The notes under the pieces were generated by a model. It was not told where the DNA came from, ran no database searches, and saw nothing but the letters and a program-made list of their open reading frames with translations. DNA of 64,000 nt from the NCBI GenBank assembly GCA_001464735.1, contig LNDU01000039.1, positions 159,280 to 223,279 of the forward strand. Direction: 5' to 3'. A program made the position numbers and the translations under genes. Each line of letters begins with the position of its first letter. The stretch's first letter is position 1. Source of the stretch: Nitrospira sp. Ga0074138 (GTDB lineage Bacteria > Nitrospirota > Nitrospiria > Nitrospirales > Nitrospiraceae). Below are positions 44,115-52,493 of this stretch, piece after piece.

Positions 44115-45749
44115 CTATCTGCTTTGCACCATCGGCAGTTCGCGCGATCCTTCTGCCGCTTGCTGAATCCGCTGGCGTTCGAGACGGGAGGCTTCAAAGA
44201 CGTTGTGGAGCATCTCATCCGCCACCTGGGTCAGCTGCGCTGCGGCATCTTTCATGTCGGCGTGCTCGACCAAGCGCGAGACGACTTCAGCCTTCGTGGC
44301 GCCTTTCTTCTGGCCCATGAACGGTTTGAGGAGGAGATAGAGCACATCTCGGACCGGCATATACCGAAAGAAGCGCTGGAGGAGTTGAAAGGTCTGGCGG
44401 GGGTAATGGATGAGCTTATAGACGAAGAGCTTTTTAATCCCGTCTTGTCGCACGCGGTTGATCGTTTCGCCGGACAGACAGGTCGGATCAATTTCCGAAC
44501 ATTTGAAATACTTATACCAATCCGTGGTTTCGTTCACCAACCCGCGTTTCACATATTCCTGCCACAAGGGTGTACCCCGATAGACACAGAGCCGGTTGAA
44601 TCCGAAGGTATCGAGTGGAAGTCTTGATGCGAAGTCGAAGGTGGCCTCCATATCCTCAATCGTCTCGTCCGGATTGCCCACCGTGAAAAAACCGTGCACG
44701 ATCTCCACGCCGGCCTTTTTCGCATTCTTGACGGCGGTCGTGACCTGATCCAGGGTCTGTTCCTTCTTCAAGCGATCGAGAATCTTCTGGCTGCCGCTCT
44801 CGATCCCAAACATCATGGCGCCGCAATTGGCCTTGGCCATGGCCGGAAAGAGATGTTGGGCAACGGAATCAACACGGCCTTCGATGCCCCATCGAATGGA
44901 GAGCTTTTCTTCCATGATCCCGTTGCAGATCGCCTCAATTCGTTTGGGCTGGAGCAGAAAGTGATCGTCGACGAAGCCGACGGACTCATAGCCGAGTCCT
45001 TCGAGATATTTGAGCTCCGCGACCACATGCTGTGGGCTGCGGGCACGCCACTTCCCCTCGTTGAAGATCGGGATGTCGCAGAAGATGCAGGGCCAGGGGC
45101 ATCCCCGAGACGTTTGCATCGTCGTGAACCGTCTCATCGAGAGCACGACCGGGACATCCAGCGGCATGGATTCGACATAGTCGAGTTGCAGGCTCTCGCG
45201 ATCCGGAAAGGGCCACTGATCGAGCTGCCGCTCCATGGCGCGGTTTGGATTTTGGATGACCTGCCCGTTCTTCATCCACGTGAGACTAGCTACATCTTGC
45301 GGGTTATCAAAGTTCGCCAGCAGATCGAGCAGCAACTGCTCGCCGTCGCCGCGGCACACGAAATCGACTTCAGGACATTGCAACTTCACGAGCGGGGCAT
45401 TCAGGCTGGCGAAGACGCCGCCGAACGCGAGCTTTACCTTCTGATTCGTCGCGCGGATTTCACGCGCCAGCATCTTCGCGTAGGGATAGCTGGTGGTGCT
45501 GAGAAAACTAAGGCCGACCAGCGCCGGTTGTTCTTGATTGATCCGGTCGATGATGACTTGGTTCGGGGTGTCGGGATTGGCCTGATCGAACATCACGCAT
45601 TCATGGCCTGCCTGTTTGATAACAGATGACAGTGACATGATGCCGATGGGAGGGAACCCCATCACGCGAACATTGCCGTTGGCGGCGCGTGTTTTAGCAG
45701 GAAGTGCGTAGAACTGTGGATCGCGAACGTGAATAAGGTATACGAGCAT
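44115..45749 (-). CDS. B12-binding-domain radical SAM protein
   Basis: A 544-residue protein. The N-terminal cobalamin-binding Rossmann domain (residues about 20-150: PPIGIMSLSSVIKQAGHECV, LVGLSFLSTTSYPYAKML) precedes a radical SAM barrel with the cluster motif SRGCPWPCIFCD (Cys217, Cys221, Cys224), then a helical C-terminal region to about residue 540. Members carry out methylations or rearrangements of lipids, tetrapyrroles and natural products; the substrate is unknown. Start 45749 follows a good ribosome site (tggaggcaggc). A possible operator lies at 45780-45797, and a decayed copy of its 3' end is at 37531-37770. Confidence 0.9.
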   Translation of the reverse strand: MLVYLIHVRDPQFYALPAKTRAANGNVRVMGFPPIGIMSLSSVIKQAGHECVMFDQANPDTPNQVIIDRINQEQPALVGLSFLSTTSYPYAKMLAREIRATNQKVKLAFGGVFASLNAPLVKLQCPEVDFVCRGDGEQLLLDLLANFDNPQDVASLTWMKNGQVIQNPNRAMERQLDQWPFPDRESLQLDYVESMPLDVPVVLSMRRFTTMQTSRGCPWPCIFCDIPIFNEGKWRARSPQHVVAELKYLEGLGYESVGFVDDHFLLQPKRIEAICNGIMEEKLSIRWGIEGRVDSVAQHLFPAMAKANCGAMMFGIESGSQKILDRLKKEQTLDQVTTAVKNAKKAGVEIVHGFFTVGNPDETIEDMEATFDFASRLPLDTFGFNRLCVYRGTPLWQEYVKRGLVNETTDWYKYFKCSEIDPTCLSGETINRVRQDGIKKLFVYKLIHYPRQTFQLLQRFFRYMPVRDVLYLLLKPFMGQKKGATKAEVVSRLVEHADMKDAAAQLTQVADEMLHNVFEASRLERQRIQQAAEGSRELPMVQSR

Positions 45750-45779
45750 GCCTGCCTCCAAATATGGAATGGTTCAAAT

Positions 45780-45797
45780 TGTACATGTTGGTGTACA
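45780..45797. promoter_or_regulatory. tgtaca-N6-tgtaca site before the radical SAM gene
   Basis: Two self-palindromic tgtaca units separated by 6 nt lie 31-48 nt upstream of the start codon and overlap a -10-like tacaat on the minus strand. The symmetry suits a dimeric repressor or a MerR-type regulator. The binding protein is unknown. Confidence 0.45.
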
Positions 45798-45989
45798 CGG
45801 CCTTCTTGCTGTGACAAGACTACATCGAGCAGTAGCGATTCAGCTTCCTGGCTCCCTCAGAGAAACCCACTTTGATTTGCATAAAATTATGCCTGATCAG
45901 CTTTTAGCAATCTGGTCAATATTGCTCACTTTGAAGAAAATAGATAGGGGATACACGTGACTTTGCTCCACGAGCTAAGATCGCAAGTG

Positions 45990-46563
45990 TCGGGTCTCCG
46001 ATTGCAAGTTACAAAGCTCCTTAGGGGGTTGTGAACTGAGGATGACAGAGGTTGCCGTTATCGCGAGGATGAGTCGGGCAACGCAGGTCTTTGGATGGTG
46101 CCGATCAGCACATACAGCGTTGTAATCCCAAGAATGCTTTCCAGGACTAACGGCACAGCCCAGCCCAGAGTTTCCACCAGGGTGCGTCTGGTGATATCGC
46201 AGCCGTGGTGGTGAGCATCGCCATGGTCGAGGTGACATAGATGACACCGGAGAACTGTCCCGTGATAGGCCCCCTAGATGGTGTGCCCATTTATAGGCCC
46301 CTCCCGCGATGGGAAACTGTGACGCCAGCTCCGCTACACCGTGGCCACCAAGAGCTGCATGATGAGGCAGATGGCTAGCGCGACAAACCAACCGCCTCCC
46401 GTGACGGACGTCTGCACACCCATAATGGCATAGAGTCCCACGACCGGAGACACCATGGTGAAGCCAAGGGTCAGACTGTTCCAGAAACTCAGATGGCGAT
46501 GGAGTGTCCCGTTGGTGACCGAGGAACGTGGGGGCTGTTGTCAGGTGGTTCTTCCATTGCCAC
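45990..46563 (-). pseudogene. Broken amino-acid permease (APC superfamily)
   Basis: On the minus strand, pieces of one permease appear in different frames: MEEPPDNSPHVPRS at the start, then after a frameshift LSFWNSLTLGFTMVSPVVGL and YAIMGVQTSVTGGGWFVALA, then after a stop and another shift GVAELASQFPIAGGAYKWAH. The last is the classic early-helix motif of APC transporters. Later residues fit weakly and the C-terminal two-thirds of the gene is missing. It is non-functional as read. Confidence 0.7.
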
Positions 46564-46589
46564 GGTAGTCTGCTAGTTGTGCTTCCGTG

Positions 46590-47138
46590 CTAGGAGGCTC
46601 TTTTCGTAGGACTGGTGCTTTCCGAAAGAGCACCGCGTTTGGCTCGAAAGAATGTTTGGAGGAGCTCACGGCTCTCTTGTTCGAGCAGACCTCCGACTAC
46701 TTGGACTCGGTGATTGAGCCGGCGCTCGGCTGGAATATCAAAGATCGATCCGCAGGCACCAGCTTTGGGATCCCAGGCCCCAAACACAAGCCGCGCAATG
46801 CGAGATTGTACGATCGCTCCGGCGCACATGGGACAAGGCTCGAGCGTGACATAGAGCGTGGTGTCAGTGAGTCTCCACGTTCGGAGCTGTTCGGCTGCTT
46901 TGCGGATCACGACCATCTCCACGTGAGCCGTGGGGTCCTGTGATATTTCTCGGTAGTTGTGACCCGCTGCGATCACTTCGTGGTTGTGCACGAGGACTGC
47001 GCCGATGGGGACTTCCCCTGCCTGCGGGGCGAGAGCTGCCTGCTGGAGAGCCAGCTCCATGTAGTAGGAATCCAGCGGTTCTGGCTGCAGCAACGGTGAT
47101 GTCGTGGAGTCCTTGATAGTCACGGTGCATGCTAGCAT
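46590..47138 (-). CDS. tadA: tRNA-specific adenosine deaminase
   Basis: A 182-residue deaminase. Zinc and catalytic residues are in TAHVEMVVIRKAAEQL (HxE; Val where Ala is usual) and TLEPCPMCAGAIVQSRI (PCxxC). The body begins YYMELALQQAALAPQAGEVP as in TadA. It converts A34 to inosine in tRNA-Arg(ACG). The N-terminal 25 residues are extra; an internal start near residue 6 is possible. The Ser/Lys-rich tail is unremarkable. Confidence 0.92.
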   Translation of the reverse strand: MLACTVTIKDSTTSPLLQPEPLDSYYMELALQQAALAPQAGEVPIGAVLVHNHEVIAAGHNYREISQDPTAHVEMVVIRKAAEQLRTWRLTDTTLYVTLEPCPMCAGAIVQSRIARLVFGAWDPKAGACGSIFDIPAERRLNHRVQVVGGLLEQESRELLQTFFRAKRGALSESTSPTKRAS

Positions 47139-47199
47139 AGGAGCTGGAGAGAGGGACAGGAGTGAGGAAAATTGACGAGCTGGTGACGACCCGTAGCAT

Positions 47200-47853
47200 T
47201 TAGGGCATGGGCATTGGTCTGATACGTCGTTGAGGCAGCTGAGCCTTTATCTCTTCTAGCTCGGCTTCTCGCTGAATCAACTGATCTCGTACTTCTGCCA
47301 GTTCAGCCATGCGGCGCTGCAGTTCTTCCTGGGTTTGAGCGAGTAGTTCCGCTCGTTCATTGAGCTGCTGTTGGAGCACCGCCATCTGAGCGCTCGTTTC
47401 CTCCGCTTGAGACTGCAGCTGAGCTAACTTCTCCCTGTCTTCGGCCATGTGGGTGGAGGAGTTCCATCCAAAAAACACCAGAATGATCAGAACCACCACG
47501 ATGACTGTTCCCAACGCCCACCCGAATGATGTGGCCGGTGGGGATGACGGTGGGAAGAGATGATTCATCCATTCACCCGGCTGAAGGCTTGGTTGAGAGG
47601 GTGATTGGGTTTCTGACTCAGTGGCAGGGGACGACACAGGGGACGACAGAATCTTGCCTTTTAAGGATCGAGGAGGAGGCGTGATGGTGAGTCCGAACGG
47701 TAACGTCACCGCCACCGACTGATACTCCTTCAGCGTCGCGTGACAGGAGCTGCATCCTGAAAGCAGATGGGCCTCCAATGCCCGTCGCTCAACCCGCTCG
47801 AGCGCTCCGGCGGCGTATATGGGGACAGCGGCTTCTAACTGGTCATGTGTCAT
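47200..47853 (-). CDS. Anti-sigma factor with membrane anchor and coiled coil
   Basis: A 217-residue protein. The N-terminal anti-sigma domain contains a ZAS-like H-x3-C-x2-C (HLLSGCSSC, residues about 29-37). A Ser/Pro linker leads to one membrane helix (WALGTVIVVVLIILVFFGW, about 110-128), then a long periplasmic coiled coil (residues about 135-205) and a short Arg/Pro tail. It would hold the ECF sigma factor encoded immediately upstream, with which it overlaps by 4 nt. The coiled coil in place of a folded sensor domain is unusual enough to note. Confidence 0.85.
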   Translation of the reverse strand: MTHDQLEAAVPIYAAGALERVERRALEAHLLSGCSSCHATLKEYQSVAVTLPFGLTITPPPRSLKGKILSSPVSSPATESETQSPSQPSLQPGEWMNHLFPPSSPPATSFGWALGTVIVVVLIILVFFGWNSSTHMAEDREKLAQLQSQAEETSAQMAVLQQQLNERAELLAQTQEELQRRMAELAEVRDQLIQREAELEEIKAQLPQRRIRPMPMP

Positions 47854-48491
47854 ACCGCTTCATCCTGTGCCCAATATGAGTGCAATGCCTCGCGGAGGTG
47901 CGCCATGCCGAGCACGATGGAGGTCTTCACCTCCTCGACCGACTGATTGAGCCGTGCCGCGATCTCTGTATCGGGCAGGCCCTCATAGTAGGCCAGCTCA
48001 ACCGCTTGTTGTTGTTTCTGCGGCAAGGTCGCCCATGCCCCTCTGATCAGGTGTCGTAATGCTTGGTCGGTCTGTGAATCAAACGGATCGCTCTGGCGGT
48101 CGTCGAATGGGCTCGTCCGGGCATCGTCGATGGACGAGCTGATGTGGCGGGGAGTACGAGGGCCGCGTGTCCGCAATCGGTCGAGAGCCCGGCTGCGTGT
48201 CAGTGTAATGAGCCAGGCAATGGGGGTGCCTCGACTGACATCATAACGAACGACCTTTCTCCAGACGTCGAGATAGATCTCCTGGAGGACGTCCGCGGCT
48301 TCTTCGCGGTTGCCGAGGATGCGCAATGCCAGACTGAATAAAACGGTACTGGATTGATCGTAGAGTTGGCTCAGGGCAGGTTGCTCTCCTTTGGCGACTC
48401 GGGCCACGAGTTTGGGATCAATAGTCGAGGCGGCGAACTGAGACGCTGTGTCCATAGCGCGTGGCTTGAGGAGATTGACGTGGTGATCCAT
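47850..48491 (-). CDS. ECF RNA polymerase sigma factor
   Basis: A 213-residue sigma-70-family protein from ATG 48491 (an ATG at 48455 is also possible). Region 2 is seen in LFSLALRILGNREEAADVLQ and EIYLDVWRKVVRYDVSRG; region 4 in TLPQKQQQAVELAYYEGLPD and TEIAARLNQSVEEVKTSI. The layout resembles SigK-type ECF factors paired with zinc anti-sigma proteins. Overlap with the anti-sigma gene implies coupled synthesis. Its regulon is unknown; the genes downstream of it in this window are tadA and relics. Confidence 0.9.
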   Translation of the reverse strand: MDHHVNLLKPRAMDTASQFAASTIDPKLVARVAKGEQPALSQLYDQSSTVLFSLALRILGNREEAADVLQEIYLDVWRKVVRYDVSRGTPIAWLITLTRSRALDRLRTRGPRTPRHISSSIDDARTSPFDDRQSDPFDSQTDQALRHLIRGAWATLPQKQQQAVELAYYEGLPDTEIAARLNQSVEEVKTSIVLGMAHLREALHSYWAQDEAV

Positions 48492-48581
48492 GAACCGGTC
48501 CACACTATAGCACCCTCGATTCGCTCCACGAAGAAATCGCAAAAAAGAATGCGTGTTCGTACGAGTGCAAAAAAGGAATTG

Positions 48582-49394
48582 TTATTGATTTTTGGTAGTC
48601 GTTGTTGAATACCGGATCGAGTGAAGTGAGGGCTGAACCGAATGGCACGATTCAATCGCTTTCGAGACAAGCGCGGTGGTCAAAGGGCGTAGGAATGGGC
48701 GAATCCGCATGCGCCAGGGATCCGGAATACAGATCCCACAATAGGCTGGACCGACATGAACCATCAATAGGATATCGCTGCCAGTAGAGGTCGACAAGTA
48801 TTGTGTGAGCTGATCGAGACGGAGCTGGTCTCGTGTCACGTACCCGTCCAGGGACTGCAGCGCCGCTCGCTCCATAATTGTGATTGTCATCAGCCTTCGG
48901 AGGATGCTGCGGAGAATGCCCTTGATACCAGGCACTCCAGCGATCGAATTCATGAACCGCACGATGAGCGCTCTTGTTTGTCGAGAACTCCACGGCCAAG
49001 CCGCACCCCATATAGACTCATCCGGCATTCCCATGAGTGACAATCGAGGCTGGCGAAGGTCACGCCGTTTCCCATCGCGGAAGACCCAATCGACCCGCCC
49101 GACGACCTGCCAGATGTCGGCTTTTTCGTATGGACCGGTCGTGGCGTTTCCTCGCAGAAAAAGCCAGGGGTCTTCGATAACATGAATTCGGTGACAGACG
49201 ACATCGCCGATCTGAAGTTCGGTCGCATCCTCTAGCTCGAGTTCGTCCCCTTTCTGAATCTTCGGAGCCATACTCTCCGAATGTATGATCGGCGCCATCA
49301 CCTCCTGCAGGACGAGTTTGTGCACGGCTTTCGGTAACCGCTCTGCCGAGAAGCTGGTTGAGGCAGTTGATGGATTAAGTAGGCGAGTGATCAT
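48582..49394 (-). CDS. S24/S26-type signal-peptidase-like protein
   Basis: A 270-residue protein. Residues about 35-110 match the S26 signal peptidase core: the nucleophile region IIHSESMAPKIQKGDEL and, instead of a lysine, a histidine site GDVVCHRIHVI followed by FLRGNATTGPYE, as in ER-type/SipW peptidases. No clear membrane anchor is seen. The second half (residues 150-270) is not recognised. Similar genes sit next to NTP_transf_5 nucleotidyltransferases in polysaccharide or peptide-modification clusters; here that partner is truncated. Its start overlaps the upstream relic by ATGA. Confidence 0.6.
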   Translation of the reverse strand: MITRLLNPSTASTSFSAERLPKAVHKLVLQEVMAPIIHSESMAPKIQKGDELELEDATELQIGDVVCHRIHVIEDPWLFLRGNATTGPYEKADIWQVVGRVDWVFRDGKRRDLRQPRLSLMGMPDESIWGAAWPWSSRQTRALIVRFMNSIAGVPGIKGILRSILRRLMTITIMERAALQSLDGYVTRDQLRLDQLTQYLSTSTGSDILLMVHVGPAYCGICIPDPWRMRIRPFLRPLTTALVSKAIESCHSVQPSLHSIRYSTTTTKNQ

Positions 49395-49780
49395 AGCGGA
49401 CCGCGTACTGGTGTGGTGGTGAACCGATGAAGCACCCGTCGAATCAGATCACGTGCAGCGGTCGTGAGGTGATAGAGGTGCGAGAGCCTCGTCTTCCAGG
49501 GACGGATTTGTCCTGCCGGACCATACCGGTAGGAAAGGAATGTTGTGGAAGGGAAAAGCCGCTGCTTGAGCAAACTCAGCTTATTGCTGTCGGGTTGCGT
49601 GAGGAACAACAGGAGATGGCCGACTTCCGGGAAGGACTCCGTCGTCACCAGCTTCTGAAGCAGCCAGGCCAGCATCTGCTCCTGTCTCTTCGTGGGACCT
49701 AGCATCGCCAGAACGCTATCAGGAATGGGGAGTGCGGGAAAGATTTTCACGACATGCGACAGTCCATGAAAAAGAGGCAC
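49391..49780 (-). pseudogene. C-terminal remnant of an NTP_transf_5 nucleotidyltransferase
   Basis: Only 129 residues remain, from a GTG at 49780. HGLSHVVKIFPALPIPDSVL and LLLFLTQPDSNKLSLLKQRL then FPSTTFLSYRYGPAG match the C-terminal third of PF14907-type proteins, which are normally about 370 residues with the catalytic site in the missing N-terminal part. Upstream an in-frame TGA stops the frame and another frame is open, so the gene has lost its front by deletion plus frameshift. It may still be transcribed with the downstream peptidase gene. Confidence 0.55.
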
Positions 49781-49929
49781 GTGCAGTGTAGATACCGAGT
49801 GAGCTCATCGGGGAATGCAACGGCCGGGAGCATACCGGTCAGTAGCTGTTGGATGCGGAAGAGAAACGTAATGATGCAGGTGCTGATGCTGTCGAAGACT
49901 CTGATGCAGAGGATTAGGATACGCACATC

Positions 49930-51027
49930 TTATTTCCTACCATCCAGAAAGTATGGTGCGATAAGGGCTGCGGCTTCTGCTCCCCCGGTCGGCGGAAGTG
50001 GATCCGTCTGAAGCACAGGCATCTCGAGGGCCTTCGTGAGCGTCAGATCCCATTTACCTGTTTCGAAATCGCTCATCGAAAGTTCTACCCCTCGTCCATA
50101 CCGATGCAGATAATCCACCAGCGGTTGTTCATCGGCAAAGTTGTACCGTCGCACATACACCAGAGGTGTTTGCAGTGCCACGGCTTCCACTAATGTCCCA
50201 TAGCCCGGTTTGGTCATGAGGACATCAACCGAGGCCAACAACGATTTAAACGAAAACGGGAGAGATTTGGTAGAAACGAATCGCCTGCTTGTCGATGGGA
50301 TCGAACCGTCGAAAAGGAATCGATAGCCGGTGAGCGATTCCAGTATGTCGAACGGGAGTGAGTCCAACGGAATACCGCCGAATCCGATGAGCACGGTGCG
50401 TTCTCCAGGCGCTAGCCTAAGGAACTCGGTGAGTTGCTCACGAGCTGAAGGAGCCGGTTCGGCAATCGGTCCAATGTCGATCAATTGTTTGAAGACCGTC
50501 ATGATAGGAGCCGGCATGATTCGTAGCGCCAGGTTAGCCGCGCCATAGGCCTGTCGAATCGACTGGATGATTGCCCGACCGTCGATCGTTGGAGGGGCCT
50601 GGTACTCGGATAGGACAAGGTCCCACGTAAGACTGACGAGTGCGACGGTGGAAATGCCGGCTTTCTTTCCCGCTGCCAAAGCCAAATACGGAGTATCGGC
50701 CAAGACAAGATCTGGAGCGGCAGCATGCATGGCGTCAATCTCAGTTTGAAGGCGATCATTCCAAGTGCCATGGAATAGGTGATGTTGGTGCCAGGTGGCC
50801 TCCACGTCGATCGTCATGGGGCCGTTCTGAATGCACCCGATGTCCTGCTGAACGGCGCTTGTTTCCCAGGGAATCGTGAGGCGATCTGTGAAGAATGATG
50901 CGGGAACGGTGGTGCGAAGAAGAACTCGAAGGTTCGGAACGAGACGGCCTAGTGCATTGAGCACCGGCACGACTTGCGCGGCGTGACCAAATCCATGTCC
51001 TGAGATAGCAGCCCAGATCAGCGGCAT
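49930..51027 (-). CDS. MurG/UGT-like glycosyltransferase (GT-B)
   Basis: A 365-residue GT-B protein. The N-terminus has ISGHGFGHAAQVVPVLNAL, a glycine/histidine-rich loop seen in MurG-like and UGT-like enzymes. The C-terminal donor domain has VLIGFGGIPLDSLP and VDVLMTKPGYGTLVEAVALQ, the conserved nucleotide-sugar site, then TPLVYVRRYNFADEQPLVDY. Related proteins also occur fused to arabinokinase-like kinases. Sugar and acceptor unknown; it is apart from the main polysaccharide locus. Confidence 0.8.
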   Translation of the reverse strand: MPLIWAAISGHGFGHAAQVVPVLNALGRLVPNLRVLLRTTVPASFFTDRLTIPWETSAVQQDIGCIQNGPMTIDVEATWHQHHLFHGTWNDRLQTEIDAMHAAAPDLVLADTPYLALAAGKKAGISTVALVSLTWDLVLSEYQAPPTIDGRAIIQSIRQAYGAANLALRIMPAPIMTVFKQLIDIGPIAEPAPSAREQLTEFLRLAPGERTVLIGFGGIPLDSLPFDILESLTGYRFLFDGSIPSTSRRFVSTKSLPFSFKSLLASVDVLMTKPGYGTLVEAVALQTPLVYVRRYNFADEQPLVDYLHRYGRGVELSMSDFETGKWDLTLTKALEMPVLQTDPLPPTGGAEAAALIAPYFLDGRK

Positions 51028-51080
51028 AAGCAGGAGCGTGTGAGAATCACGAGTGAACGATAGTGCAGGAGGAGTCTACC

Positions 51081-51281
51081 TCAACTAGTAGAATGATCCG
51101 ATTCCATTGGAGCGATATTGTATGTCAGCTCAAGATCGAACTCGTCAACCAACTCATTGAATGCGCCGGCCCCCATGTCAGACCGCACTTCGGCCATGAC
51201 AAGGTCGATGGCCGGGGCAGCGTGTTGACCATATTGCGTGACCGCTGATTCAATTCGTTTTCTGGCATCGTCGAGGTTCAC
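51081..51281 (-). CDS. Small conserved-looking hypothetical protein
   Basis: A 66-residue acidic protein of unknown family, mostly helical (DDARKRIESAVTQYGQHAAP, EVRSDMGAGAFNELVDEFDL). No membrane segment or motif. It lies between the glycosyltransferase and a TPR gene on the same strand with a purine-rich ribosome site (ctctccgtg upstream on the plus strand reads as cacggagag). Reading-frame quality supports it, function unknown. Confidence 0.55.
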   Translation of the reverse strand: MNLDDARKRIESAVTQYGQHAAPAIDLVMAEVRSDMGAGAFNELVDEFDLELTYNIAPMESDHSTS

Positions 51282-51328
51282 GGAGAGACTCCTTCCGTCG
51301 ATAAGACTAAGAGTAGAGGTGCAGTTAT

Positions 51329-51643
51329 CTATAGCGACCGTAGCAACTCCTGCATCTCGGGCACAAGGTCCTTGCCGCCGTTGGATCGTCCAGAATGTAC
51401 CGCCTCGATACCAGCAGTGAGAACAGGCTTGGCCTCGGCATTCCTGCCCAGTCGGATTAACGCACGGCCGAGAGCCAGGTGAGAGGCCACATGGGTCGGA
51501 TCCAATTGTGTGGCGACCGTCAGATGCTCGACCGCTTCTTCAACGCTGCCGTTTTCCTGAAGAATCTTATTCCCGAGCCCATAGCGGCCGAGAAATCCCT
51601 TGGGATTCTTGGCGACCATCTGACGAAACGCATCAATGTCCAT
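51329..51643 (-). CDS. Small TPR-repeat protein
   Basis: A 104-residue protein with about two to three tetratricopeptide repeats: GFLGRYGLGNKILQENGSVE and EAVEHLTVATQLDPTHVASH then LALGRALIRLGRNAEAKPVL. Such repeats mediate protein contacts. No signal peptide; probably cytoplasmic. Partner unknown. Confidence 0.8.
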   Translation of the reverse strand: MDIDAFRQMVAKNPKGFLGRYGLGNKILQENGSVEEAVEHLTVATQLDPTHVASHLALGRALIRLGRNAEAKPVLTAGIEAVHSGRSNGGKDLVPEMQELLRSL

Positions 51644-51736
51644 GGATCTTGGTTCCAGTGATCAAGCGGTACTATACCACCAGAACAGCTGAATCGGCCA
51701 GATGAGATCATTGGGTGAGGGAACGAACCAGTCTTC

Positions 51737-52480
51737 CTATGGGGTCGTGACCGGAACAAGAGCACGGGTGGGGTGTGTGGTTGCGGGTCTTTTGGCTTTC
51801 ACAGTCACCGTGCGAATGCCGGTGTCCAGGAGCGGGGCGCTGCTAGCCATATAGAAATTGGTGTCTCGAACGAGCTGTTGAGTCAGGTCTGTGAGGCAGG
51901 CTTCCGTCACGTGTCCCTTGAGCTCATCAATCATGACCGGTGTGGCACCGAAGAGTTTGTAATAGACCGTGCCGGATGAGCGGCCCTCGTAGCGTTTGAC
52001 TTGACCATCCCAACGTTCGAGCTCCAGGGCGACTGTTGCGGCATATCCATATTCGAGGTCAATGAAGGGCGAGAGGAGAAACATGGATCCCCCGATGACG
52101 ATGCCTTTGAACGCCGAGAGCCAGGAGTGAGGTTCGATGGTTTCCTCGATGGTGATGCGCGCCGAGACCGCCTTGTCTCCCAGTGAATCGGACTTTTCTC
52201 CCAGCGGTATCAATGTCGAAAACAGACTGGTTTCTCGGACGCTGCTTAAGATCTGCCGCTCGAGGTCGACGGAGGGATATTGCGAGGACCCGTTCCTTGA
52301 GAGGCGAAACGAGTTGGTTACGAGTGGGACTCGTTCATCATTGGGGAGTGAGTGCGTCATGGCCTCTTTAGGATCGGCAGAGGGTGGTTTGACGTCGATC
52401 CATCTGGTGCATCCCGTTATGCTGCACAGCACGAACCCAGCAAGACTCAGGATCGACCATCGGAACATGTTCATTGTCAT
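51737..52480 (-). CDS. Lipoprotein of unknown function
   Basis: A 247-residue protein starting MTMNMFRWSILSLAGFVLCS with the lipobox SITGC, so it is predicted to be anchored in a membrane by Cys near residue 24. The mature part has an internal hydrophobic helix (about GIVIGGSMFLLSPFIDLEYG) and beta-rich segments (ATVALELERWDGQVKRYEGR) with the look of a ligand-binding periplasmic lipoprotein. Family not recognised. It is 13 nt downstream of the PagL-type gene on the same strand, suggesting one transcript. Confidence 0.7.
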   Translation of the reverse strand: MTMNMFRWSILSLAGFVLCSITGCTRWIDVKPPSADPKEAMTHSLPNDERVPLVTNSFRLSRNGSSQYPSVDLERQILSSVRETSLFSTLIPLGEKSDSLGDKAVSARITIEETIEPHSWLSAFKGIVIGGSMFLLSPFIDLEYGYAATVALELERWDGQVKRYEGRSSGTVYYKLFGATPVMIDELKGHVTEACLTDLTQQLVRDTNFYMASSAPLLDTGIRTVTVKAKRPATTHPTRALVPVTTP

Positions 52481-52493
52481 GATCGCCGTCTCC

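Noticed and set aside
44694..45629. 311-codon open frame on the + strand opposite the radical SAM gene
   Set aside because: Antisense shadow of a conserved gene with the full radical SAM motif; no independent features.
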